Source: Phellopilus nigrolimitatus
Taxonomy: Eukaryota > Basidiomycota > Agaricomycetes > Hymenochaetales > Hymenochaetaceae
Assembly (NCBI GenBank): GCA_021029095.1
Contig: JAJOHG010000002.1
Location: forward strand, 1,364,001 to 1,428,000
Direction: 5' to 3'
DNA: 64,000 nucleotides
Part shown: piece by piece, positions 21,171-31,258 of the stretch
How the letters are laid out: each line of letters starts with the position of its first letter
Position numbering within the stretch: the stretch's first letter is position 1
Translations under genes and position numbers: made by a program
The notes under the pieces: generated by a model
What the model was told of the DNA's origin: nothing
The model's database searches: none
The model's input: the letters and a program-made list of their open reading frames with translations, nothing else

Positions 21171-22917
21171 AGCCTCCAGACAGATCAGTACAACTCTGAT
21201 AAGAAGGACCGTCCACCATGCAAGTGCCCCGGGTGCGGGCACCGCATGAAGCTGCTGCGGCACGTCTCCATCGCCAACACTTACAGTTGCCGAAACGCTC
21301 CAATGACCCCACGATGAGTCGGACTCTGGGGACGAGGTGGAGGAGGAAGAAATCGAGACTGTCAAGATCGACTCGACAAAACTCTCGCCCTTGTCGCCCG
21401 AGGTTACTTCCAAGCAGGTGCTGTCTGCTGTCTTAATGAAGTCGTCACTCGTGTTGAGTTCATTGACTTGTTCTGTTAGGCGACTATAAATCTTGGTACA
21501 TGAATTTCTTTACAGTCATGAAAGGTGGCTGAATACAAAATGCTCATGGCGCGGTGAGATACTGCAGGCACGATTGGGCACGTCGCGCACGGGAAGTTGA
21601 CAGTGGTGAAGGCTATCTCGGGGGTTATGACCGTGCGCTTCAAGAACGAGCTCGTCCGGAATATCACTGTCAAGCCGGGTTACGCGAATGCAAAAGTGCG
21701 TCGTACACCGCTTTTCTCCTCTGCTTTTCCATCTTACGGCGGCAAGAAATAGATGAATAAATGCGAGAACAAGGCGTACCTGGGACAGGGCTGCTATCGC
21801 TCGTACCACTCCGACAAGGAGGATCGCCTGCCGTGCGAGGATGCGAGCATCATATGGAGCTGTTTCGGTATGTCTCCTTCGTCGACTGACCCGGATACAA
21901 TATTCTCATGGCCACCACGCTGAACGGTGCGGCAGACATGGATGCTGCACTCCTTCTCATCGCTGGGAATGAGCCGTGCCCGCAGCCCCAGACTTCGAGC
22001 ATCTCGCCGCCGTGGAGAGCATGAAGCTTCAGAACATCACCATTCTGCAAAACAAGGTCGGATTGGTCAAGGAGGCACAGGCGCTCGAGCACCAGAAGAG
22101 TATCGCTTCGTTCGTAAAAGGTTTGCACCAACTGAGAAATAAAAACTTTTTTGCTACAGAGCTGAGAGGGCTCTGCTCGTATACAGGCACCGTGGCGGAG
22201 GCGCCGCTCATCGTGCCGATCTCCGCGCAGCTAAAGTACAACATTGATGTAGTGAACGAGTACGTCATGAAGCGGATCCCAATCCCGGTGTGGGACTTCA
22301 TGTCATCGCCGTGGTTGGTTGTCATCCACTCGTTTGATGTGAATAAGTTCGGCACGGAGGTCAACGAGCGGATGGGTGGTGTCACGCACGGCTCGATCCT
22401 TGCGGGCGTGCTCGCGCTCGAAATGCGCATCGAGATCTACCTGGGCATTGTCACGAAGGACCAGCAGGGCTGCAAGCGCTACCGTCCGATCTTCAGCTGT
22501 ATCATCACGCTACTCGCGGAGAACAACCAGCTGCAGTTCGCGGTGCCAAGCGGGCTCGGCGTGGGCACGTTGATCGACCTGATGCTGTGCCGCGCAGACA
22601 GGCTCGTCGGGCAGGTGCTCAGCGCGGTGAGCAAGCTCTCCCAGATCTACACAGGTGCGTTGCATCATCCTTTTTGTACTTCTTCCGTGCGCTTACGCGC
22701 GTCCGTCTGCACACCCAGAGCTCGAGACCAGTTTATTCCTTTTGCAGCGTCTGCTGGACATCAAAACCGAGGACAAGAGAACTTCGAGGGCCTCGCGCAT
22801 CCCTACCCGCTCCACAACGCCCGACTCTGCGCTGGCACCTCCAGCACGTCGGATGCAGCTTACACAGGACTTCCATCGTGGCGGGACTGGAGGGCTCGGC
22901 GGGGGTGCTGACATTTC
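21171..22917 (+). pseudogene. Decayed eIF2-gamma (GCD11-type) gene copy with a displaced zinc-knuckle fragment
   Basis: Fragments in order: a zinc-knuckle piece (CKCPGCGHRMKLLRHVS, 21213-21265); an acidic N-terminal piece (21311-21417); the GTPase start ([19 protein letters not shown], from 21570); a second zinc-knuckle region (about 21756-21850); a domain II part (IVPISAQLKYNIDVVNEY to LCRADRLVGQVL, 22200-22630); and a degenerate C-terminal piece. Intron-like gaps remain, so the copy came from DNA, not from processed mRNA. Decay is clear: the P-loop Ser codon TCG reads TTG, a TGA interrupts the region expected to encode the VDCPG (G3) loop near 21888, a base is missing in the EHLAA region near 21996, and the C-terminal third is lost. 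Many changes are Arg to Trp/His/Cys or Pro to Leu, i.e. C:G to T:A. It cannot encode working eIF2-gamma. Confidence 0.88.
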
Positions 22918-24208
22918 TGACCCGCCCTGTCGAGCAGTTCTCTTTTCCATGTGTTATCGTTATCTTGATGTTATATGTATATATAAATATAATTGAATAT
23001 CTCAAAAATCCAAAAGCAGGAGCCCGACAGCATAGTTACAAACGTCTAGATAGTCTTGGTGGGTGTTGTCATTATGTGACAGGATGCTACGTTTTCGAGT
23101 CACTCGCAAAAATGTTTTTTAAACGTTCATCGGCTATATTGCATGAACACTTGCGGCAGCGTCCGACCCACAGTTGCCGAAAGCTTCGTAAAACATCACT
23201 GAGCATGTTGCATTCACGTTTCCTTGAAAAGGTTGCTCCGAGGTCATTCGGTGACATATGTCAAAGACTCCTTGGGAAATGGTATAACAACATGGTCTAT
23301 TTAAAAACGGTCAAACAATTGGCGTAATGGTCTTCAAAAAACACTTCTCTAAGAGTCAAATTACGTTCTTATCATGACATTCAAACAGCGCAGCGTCAAT
23401 CTTTATTAAACATTTTGTTCAAATTGCGGTGTAGGAGGCGGGAATTTACGCGATGATTCCCAGAATCGCAGAAACGAAGGTGACGGCTGAGTAGAAATTT
23501 TTAGGTGGTCCAATCTAACCTATAGACGGATAAGAATGAAGCAGAACAGCCGATAAACCCCAGAAAACAAGAATCAATTATACCTTAAAAATGGCAGAAT
23601 CCTGAGCTGTATTCCGTCCTAGCAGTCCAACAGCCTTCAGTTGGCATAATAACTGTTCAAGACTGGATTTCGACTTTAAGTGAAGAGAATTGATGTGCGA
23701 GTGGTCGGTCAGATGCTTATTTCTCGCATCTATTCTTCGCGTATAATCAAAACGAAGACTTAAAGGATGTTCCTCGTGTTTTCCGGTTCTTGGGGTGACA
23801 AGATTTCAGCCATGCTCCATTGAGCGCAGCGTCTTGTGGTTGACGCAGCAGCAGAAGTCGTACATGTAGTGACAAAACAAAGAGTGACGGTGTTATGAGA
23901 CGCGCGATAGGCTCGGAACTATCCGTTTTAGTTCGATCTCCGCATCGGAAGACGCGACGCGTCTGTAGAACACGGCTGCAGCTTGACTGAAGCAATCGTG
24001 GCCGCTCAGCGGTCGGCACTAATCACCGGTCTTTACCAACGATGCGCCGAGCCATATATGATATCTGATATCCGCTGTTCTCTGTCTTGTATATCCCGCT
24101 GTGATTTGTCCAACCTCGCTTCAAATAAACTTGATTACTGTGCTTGACGCATCATTTGGTCTTTAGTTTATCAAGACATCTGGACTTTTCTTTTTCTATC
24201 CAATCACA
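22918..24208. other. Gene-poor stretch after the pseudogene
   Basis: 1.3 kb without a recognisable gene on either strand. Short frames exist but none resembles a family, and none has convincing splice-linked partners. The last 200 bp should contain the promoter of the gene starting at 24209. Confidence 0.55.
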
Positions 24209-27015
24209 ATGGTCGACACTGGTAGGGGAAGGCGGGATACTGTTGGAGAGGGCAGAAGGACAAATTCGTGAGTGTCGCTTCGGCTTTTAAGACTTCTATA
24301 TCCCACCCACGGTTCTTCCTGCAGGAGGTCGAGCAGCCGCAGTTCTACAGCATCTCAGGTAAGCATTGTCGTACTGTTCTTTGTCAAAAGTCTGATACCT
24401 TTCAGAAAACTCGGCGCTCTCCGTCTCTTGACTCCGATAACGAGTCGACGACCCCCAGTTCGATGCCACAGAATGGCGAACGCGACGCGGCTAGTGCGTC
24501 TCTCGTGCGTCCAGCGATGGGATTCAAGTGGGGTGAGAGTCAACCAGTGAAAGTTTCTGGTTCTAGTCCCAGCTTCTATGCACAACCGACCGCTAGCCAG
24601 ACATACGCAAATGCGCTGAATGGAGCGAGCAGAACACAAAGAAACTCGTCTACACCGCTGTCAACCACTCCCGCTCTATATGCGTTGCCTTCGAAAGTAC
24701 GCCTCTCCAGTAGTAGTAACTCCTTCGCTGATGGTACTACAAAGCGTGGTCATTCAACGCCTGAGAACGCATCCGCCACGCCTTCCATACAGACTGAAGC
24801 CCCATCTTTAGCGACACAAGCAGGCGACAATCGTGCTGCAGAAAACGTTTCGCAAGATAAACATCAGGAGACTTCAGCCTCAGCCGCAGTCCCAGCTATG
24901 GAACCTGAGACTTTACCATCGAACCTATCGTTCCACAGCGATGATCATTTAGTTCCACAAGCAGGTCTCGATGGGAGTGGAGTTCGAAAGGAGACGCCAC
25001 CTAGACTCTCAACTTCAGCATGGGGTGACGTGGCAGCTCGAAATAATCCAGCAGGAAGTGATTCGATTGAGGCTGGAAATGATACAACGACTCCCGTCCA
25101 TCCTCAGAGCTCTTTGGATTCTCACCGAAAGGCAGAATACTCAGAGCGTCAAAGACGCGTTACAGCTACTCCCTCACCTGAGCCGTCCCTCACGACGATG
25201 ATTGACGTTCGAAAAAATTCGCCTGTTCAAGCCCGAACTCCTCCTGATACTGCGTCTGCCGTTTCTGTTCCCTTGCAGCCCTCGCACTCGCTTCAAAACT
25301 CCAATCCTTTGATGAGTATTACGGAAAATAGGGCTTCCTCAGTTGAGACCCATGCGTCAATACAAGTCCCGACGATTGATGCACAAGATAATCCGCATTC
25401 ATTCCATAACTTTTTGAGCCCTGCAAATCCGGCTCAATACGCTGTTAGCGCAAGCCCCCAGTCATCTACGTTGGCAAGTGCTACTCCTGGCACTGATGCG
25501 AGCACTGCAGTGCTACCTCCAGCGCACCAGAGGAAGGTCTGCAACCCGACCCCTATACCTGCAAAAGGCCAGGAGGTCATACTGGCCGCCGAAAGTGAGG
25601 ATGTGGGCACTTCACAGAGCAGAGCTCTGGGTGGCAAGAAAGGTGGAAGAACGCCGAAGAGCCAAAGCCGTAAAAAGCGTGGAGAGTGGCGGGTTGAAAA
25701 CTATAATACAACGCGTGCCTCAGCGTCGCCTATCAACAACCAACCTCAACACTACTACTCGGGACCACACCAGCCAGCGTTTAAAACATCCGCGCCCGGT
25801 ACAGCTGAGGCAACGATGACGACGACAGCTGCGAGCTCGCATTGGCAGGTAACGCAATCGGTGATGTCTTCTCAATCAAGTCACGAGAAGGACAGGCCAA
25901 ATGTGCCTGGTTTGTCGTCGCATGTTCAAAATACTTCTCAGGGGCAGTATTCCATTGACCATTTAACGTCCCAGGGCATGACTAACTTGGACGACACCGG
26001 CAATAGGAGTTCAATCACCATTGAGACACCCACGTCAGAACATAACATCGATGATCAGCTCACTTCTGAAGTCTCATTAGACGTCAATCGTCATGCCCCT
26101 TCGCCGAATACTCAACATAGCCAACAAGTCGAGAAGTCGGCATTCTCGCCCCCACTCATAAAAGAAACAGACAGCGGAGCAGCAGCAAGTCTGACAGGAC
26201 ATGCAAGTCCACGATATTTAGCTACGACGGACGTAGCTGCTGTGCATACACCATTGTCCGCCTTTGATGCACCGCATCCCATGCCCGAGATTCGTCTCAT
26301 GACTATTCTTATCGAAGATACCAGGATGGAATGCGATGAACCGTCGCTCGTTGAGGTCAGAATCCCACTCCAACCAGCGAAGGATGGCAGCTTCTGGGCT
26401 GACGCAGTCGACGTGTGCAAACATCTACAGACTGGTCCATCAAGAATAGATGGTAAGGGTATAACTTCTTCCGAAACTGCTCGCTTGAAACGAACCGTTT
26501 CGTCTTGTCAGGACCTGCCAAAGTTTACTGCTTTCGCGGGCATGGCCCTCGCGGCCGTTTCAGACAATACTTCCTTCGTATTTCAGCGGAGAACATCGAT
26601 AATTTCGTTTCTGCAAATCTATATGTAACGGCTAAGCGCATACTTCGCGTGGTTGTTGAAGAGGTCGGTACAATTGCATTCTCTAAACGCGTGTCTATAC
26701 ACATTGACAAATTATTTGATCCAGCTCGCCTCTCTTCCAGTTCGACCTGTGACTTCACCACTAACATCGTTTCCCACGCACTCACCTGCTCCCTCAACCC
26801 ACCTCGTTTCCCCTGTCCTATCGGAACAATTTCAGCCGTCTACTTCAAACGTCTATAGTTCTCATTCTTCTCACCCTCTCAAGCGAGGTCGTGATGAAAC
26901 ATCCTTGCACATGGATACAAATGATGCGATTGTGGACAACTCCATCACGGAGATTTCGACGAAGAGAAAGAAAACAAACTCTCCAGACATGTCGAACTCC
27001 CGTCATTATCGGTAG
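24209..27015 (+). CDS. Large Ser/Thr/Pro-rich disordered protein of unknown function, 860 aa
   Basis: Five exons (24209-24267, 24325-24358, 24406-26452, 26512-26663, 26725-27015) give exactly 861 codons. The N-terminus is basic and Ser/Arg-rich (RTNSRSSSRSSTASQ), like SR-type or phospho-regulated regions. About 650 residues are Ser/Thr/Pro/Gln-rich and disordered, with one basic patch (GGKKGGRTPKSQSRKKRGEW) that could be a nuclear signal. A compact part follows: EIRLMTILIEDTRMECDEPS and, after the intron at 26453-26511, VYCFRGHGPRGRFRQYFLRI and NLYVTAKRILRVVVEE. The tail holds a bipartite-like basic motif (STKRKKTNSP). No known domain is recognised. Nuclear location is inference from the basic patches. 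Confidence 0.7.
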
Positions 27016-27296
27016 ATGCAATCTGCCGTTCACTAATGGCCTATTTTCGATCTCAACACAGGGACTAATAGAATGAAGGTGATTTTGACTTATCGTGCAC
27101 TGTTGTGCTTATTATTCAAGCTCTGCATTTGCTTTGTGATTTTTTGCTTTCGATTTATGAAATCAAGTTGCTTTTACTTCGGTACAAATCATGCGTCTAA
27201 CTGTACTGGTACGGACTACAAAACACGCGATCGTCCTCCTGATATCATTTTGCAGCAAATAGTTGGATTACAAATCCCCGCTCCAAGCCACGAGTC

Positions 27297-28776
27297 TCAG
27301 GCTATGACGGGAGGGAATAGCACCTGCTCTGCCGCAGCATCTCCCTGGACGTCGACACTAATGCCTACGCCGCTAGGCACGCATCCTTCCCCGAGCGCGG
27401 CTTCGAGTGCGACCTTCACGCCAAACCCAGAGCAGTGCATAGGGAGCACGTAAGTAGGCGATGGACGAAGACGGTTTGATAGAAAATCGACGGTTGGTGC
27501 AATACGCTCCGCAAATTCGGGTCCACCAAGATGGAGTCCACCAATGACCTACGGACGTGAATGCATGGATGCATGACTGTGGTTAGATGGATATGCTTAA
27601 GAGTGTTCTCACCATGTGGATTGGCCTGTGGAATGTTTTCACGGCGTCGGTGACTATATTGACTATACCTGCATGTGAACAACTACATTGATCATAAGCT
27701 ATTCCTCTCGCTCCATTGTGATCAACTTAAGGGGACATACGCGCTGAATATAATAAGGCCTTTACCAAGAACATCGATCGCAGCGTATCTTTCATCCATA
27801 ATGTGCTATGAGGGGGGAAAGGTAAAGTCAGTCAAATCATGAATGCGTCTGATTGTTATAAGCCACTTGCCGGCTCCGCTATCCATCCTGCTGATCCGGA
27901 TTCTTTCTCGACCCATCTCATACCCCCGAGAATACCTTGCTCGAAATCGGTGACGCGAGGAATCTCGCCGCTAACATATACAGTATTACCAGCCACAACA
28001 TGCGGCTCGGCGTGGAGCTCAACGACTGCTCCTAGAGTTCGAATAGCATCGAAGGACGGGTCCGCCGGGAGCCTGCCAATAATCTTGTCCCTCGGTGGCG
28101 GCGCGATTCCGCGGGCGGTTGGCCTATCCGGGTGCAAGTCAACAACAAGAGGGACCGGAAAAGCTGCATCTTTCTCTCCGCAGTATCGCAATAATGAGAG
28201 AAGCCCCCCGCTGTGGTCGCTGTGCCAGTGAGACAGTATCACTCTTTCGATTTTATGTACGGGGACCTGCATAGACTCTATATTTCTGATGAGTGACTTC
28301 GAGTCCGGGCCTGTGTCAAATAAAACAGTGCGGGGCTGCGACCCTTCGACATAGGTTTCCTGATGGGTTGCGAATGTGAATTTATACACGTAAATTATTT
28401 GCGTCTTTCCTCTTTGGCGTGAGGGACAGGAATTTCGTACTTACGATAAGGGCGGAAAATCCGTGTGCACCTGGAGTTACTCATAAATGCCATCCAAAAG
28501 ATGTAGTGCTTGAAACGTACCGCAACAATAATTCTCAAGATCTATGATCGGTGCACCTGTGACTTCGTCGATAGGAGGAGAGTGTTTTGACAAATGTTGA
28601 GAAAGCTCCGAGGAGAATCCTGGAGGTAACTTGTGGAACCTGCATCCGTGAGCAGCGCAATCTCGGTTTATCAAACGAAAGATGGATATTTCAGCTTACC
28701 ATTCAATAGCGTTGTCGACCAAAAATGTGATCTTCAGACTGTCTACTTGTAGGAGAGGTTCGTGAGCGTTAGACAT
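27297..28776 (-). CDS. MBL-fold metallo-hydrolase, about 381 aa, one frame break
   Basis: Seven exons: 28700-28776, 28521-28639, 28445-28470, 27867-28404, 27741-27805, 27613-27682 and 27297-27548. The metal-binding HxHxDH motif is intact (ILSHWHSDHSGG), preceded by VLFDTGPDS. Further family blocks are DERYAAIDVLGKGLIIFSA, CSHAGIVNIV, GGLHLGG and YVLPMHCSGFGVK. The last two are typical of the archaeal/fungal MBL group annotated as similar to dihydropterin-aminobenzene-phosphate synthase; that enzymatic name is probably not meaningful in fungi. Exon phases require one base less at the junction between 27867 and 27805. The 40-nt intron at 28405-28444 is unusually short. Start MSNAHEPLLQV at 28776. 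The gene converges with the disordered protein (stops 281 bp apart). Confidence 0.8.
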
Positions 28777-29417
28777 TTGGTTTTATGCCGGAGAGAAGTC
28801 TCTGCTCGAGATGGAGGATGTGAACGGCGAAGTTGCGAGATCAGATGGTTTTCACAAACGACTGAATAATAAGTACGAGATTGTAAAACCTTGCCCGCCT
28901 GTCCCCGTGAATAACATTCTCAGTCAGGTGAAACCACCAAAACATCATTCATTTTGCAGCATCCGCTTACTTCCTAAATTGTCAGGATTCTGTCGGAAAT
29001 TCAGTGAGTACTCGTAGCCACTTGGACACTCAGCCATCACCACCCGGAGATTACAACTTGCACGTTCCATATACACCTTATGTCCGTCTAGTAGAAAGTA
29101 TTACAAGCTCGACAACACGGCACCAAGCAAACCCAAGAAGCCATCGTCATCGAGCCGAGAAAATCGAAATCGAAACCCTGAAATCAACTTACAACCAATA
29201 CATAAGCTAGGTACGCTCGGAGACATTCATGACATGGGAGCAATTATCACACAGCAACCTGTTGCCATAGCCATGCCTCCGTAAGTAAAAGTAATGATAA
29301 GTAAAGCGGCGAAAGAAGCGGCGAAAGCATAGTTAAAATGTTTTAGCCACACATTTATGTACCACGTTCACTGTGAAAAAAAAAATCAACTTCACGTATT
29401 TTACGCATTGACTGTAC
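28777..29417. other. Intergenic stretch, possible extra 3' exon of the sensor gene
   Basis: 641 bp between the MBL gene start and the preferred stop of the sensor gene. A frame on the minus strand ending at 29208 could be a further sensor exon, because the sensor's last codons contain a perfect GTAAGT donor. Otherwise nothing is recognised. Confidence 0.4.
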
Positions 29418-30544
29418 TTACGCCATGCCACCATAACCCATGGATGCTCCTGTTTCAGCCAGCTTCCTCTGTCGGAATGCCTAGAAAGCAAGACGTCATT
29501 AAGAAAAAAATGCTTTTAACTTGTCAACATTTTAGGCACACATACTCTTCGATACTTCGTGCGCTCGTATGTAACAAGAGCCACGACAATAAGTGCAATG
29601 ACTGAAATACCAGCAAAGACCCCGAGTCCGATAGGAAGCACTTGAAGCTTCTTCCCAGGAATAGCGAAAGGCGTGGCCGACGCGCTAGCAGATGAATTCT
29701 CAGCAGCAGCAGTACCAGACTGTGTTGATGAACCCGAAGCCGATACTGTAGTACTCGTGTTCGTAGTCGAAGGCGCCGAGTCTGACGGCGCTGTCGCAGA
29801 TGAGGTCGAGGTGCCTCCGACAGCGCTACTCCCTGCTGAAGAGCTGGCAACAGATGTACTACCTGAACTGGCAGGGCTGGCGGGGCTAGAAGTACTACCT
29901 GAGCTGGCAGGGCTGGCGGGGCTAGCAGTACTACCAGAGGGGGTAGAAGCTGCTGCCGGGGTCGCAGATACAGTTACGGAAGTGACCGGCTAGTAGACGG
30001 TCAACACACGCTTACATGAAGGAAGTGAACTGGACTCACATTAACCGAAAGCGCGGCGTTTGTACTTGTGGTCACGGAGGATGCTGAAGCCGTAGTAGAC
30101 AAGCCGGCAGCAGAAGACGAACCAGCCGAACTGCTTGCCGAATTGCTTGCCAAATTGCTTGAAGATATGACAGACGACGAGGAAACCGAGTTCGCATTGC
30201 TGCTCGACAATGTCGACGTGCACTTCTTAACCTCAACCACGTCCGCGCACCCCTGAGCGTCCGTCGCCGGCGTCAATGTGATCGTGCATGTCTCAGTGAC
30301 GAGTCCAGCAGCACTAAGAAGTAGTCGCAAGGAAGATGAGCAACCATGGTAAAGTAAAGAAACGGAAGACATACGTTTGTGTTACCGTCACTGTCTGCAC
30401 CGTCTGCGGTCCACTAAATGCAACCCCCTGTACCGCCTTAGTCAAAGGTTTCCCAAGCGCTCTTGAACCATGGGGAAGAGACTGAACTGGCGCGGAGCAC
30501 AGCAGAACAAGGACGAGGAAGGAGGAGACAGAACGGCGTAGCAT
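29418..30544 (-). CDS. Ser/Thr-rich single-pass cell-surface sensor-like protein, 316 aa
   Basis: Four exons (30375-30544, 30040-30313, 29546-29989, 29418-29480) give exactly 317 codons. Residues 1-22 form a signal peptide (RRSVSSFLVLVLLCSAPVQS). A short Cys-containing block follows (TETCTITLTPATDAQGCADV), then about 170 residues rich in Ser, Thr and Ala with a 12-residue tandem repeat (SGSTSSPASPAS), likely heavily O-mannosylated. Then one membrane span (VLPIGLGVFAGISVIALIVV) and a short basic tail (YERTKYRRAFRQRKLAETG) ending YGGMA. The layout is that of Wsc/Mid2-type wall-stress sensors, but no WSC domain is present. The stop at 29418-29420 lies within a perfect GTAAGT donor; splicing to a downstream exon (stop near 29208) is possible. 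Confidence 0.72.
29855..29937. repeat. 36-nt tandem repeat in the sensor ectodomain
   Basis: Two nearly identical 36-nt units plus partial copies encode the 12-residue Ser/Pro/Ala repeat of the sensor stalk. Such repeats change copy number easily. Confidence 0.8.
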
Positions 30545-31258
30545 TGAAGACGAGAATGTGAGCAGGTCAACAGCAATCGAAGGAGATTAGAAGGAAGTGG
30601 AGGCCTGCTCCAGGTGAGCACGTCGAAGGCGACGATGCCTTGATATGTATCTTGAAAGAAAGGATTGGAAGGGCCACCTGGGCGAGGCGAACAATGGCGA
30701 GCGGGTGAGTGAGGTGTGGTTATTACAGGACCTGGCTACGAAAGTATTCGTGGGAACATAAAGTGTACAGAACGTGTATTACACAGGACACACAATGGGT
30801 ACGGCGCCCTTGACTGTGGTAACCGGCAACGATGGATCACGCATCAATCTTCAAAAGTTGTATCAATAGCGACGTTCGTCAGCGTTATGCGGCTTCATGG
30901 GAAAGTCATCATTTCATGCGTTTGATAGAAGACTCGGACGCCAAGCAAATTTACTGTTCTTGGGGAACAAATCTGACCGGCCTGGACCGTACACGTTATA
31001 TGGAGTGTTCAAACTAGAATCCCCCCCCCCCCCCCCCCCCGGGCGGCTCGCGATCTCGTACGTCGGATTCCGCCTGGAACGGGAACAACCCACGTCCGGA
31101 CTGATGTTTGACATGCTACTGTTCGACATTAGCTGATGTTGGTGATGTGGAGGCGTAACGATGCCATCAATCCTTCCAAAATGGCGTCGGTAATTTCTTG
31201 TATAATGATGTGCATACAGAGATTCTCCTTTTTGAAAGCCGCTCGACAGGCATCAAAG
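30545..31258. other. Intergenic stretch with a 20-nt poly-C run
   Basis: 714 bp upstream of the sensor gene and downstream of the P5B ATPase stop. No gene recognised. The C run at 31021-31040 is the only strong feature. Confidence 0.55.
31021..31040. repeat. Poly-C homopolymer, 20 nt
   Basis: Twenty consecutive C on the plus strand, followed directly by GGGCGG. This is long for a fungal genome; the true length is uncertain because such runs are hard to sequence. On the minus strand it is a G20 run with G-quadruplex potential. Confidence 0.95.

Noticed and set aside
22029..22430. 133-codon minus-strand frame
   Set aside because: It is antisense to the eIF2-gamma pseudogene, whose plus-strand similarity is unmistakable.
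27073..27453. 126-codon plus-strand frame with a hydrophobic start
   Set aside because: It lies opposite the last exon of the MBL hydrolase, whose frame has clear family motifs; the hydrophobic part falls in the convergent 3' region.
28811..29017. 68-codon plus-strand frame starting MEDVNGEVARSDG
   Set aside because: No motif, and no downstream exon that would extend it; left as unannotated intergenic sequence.
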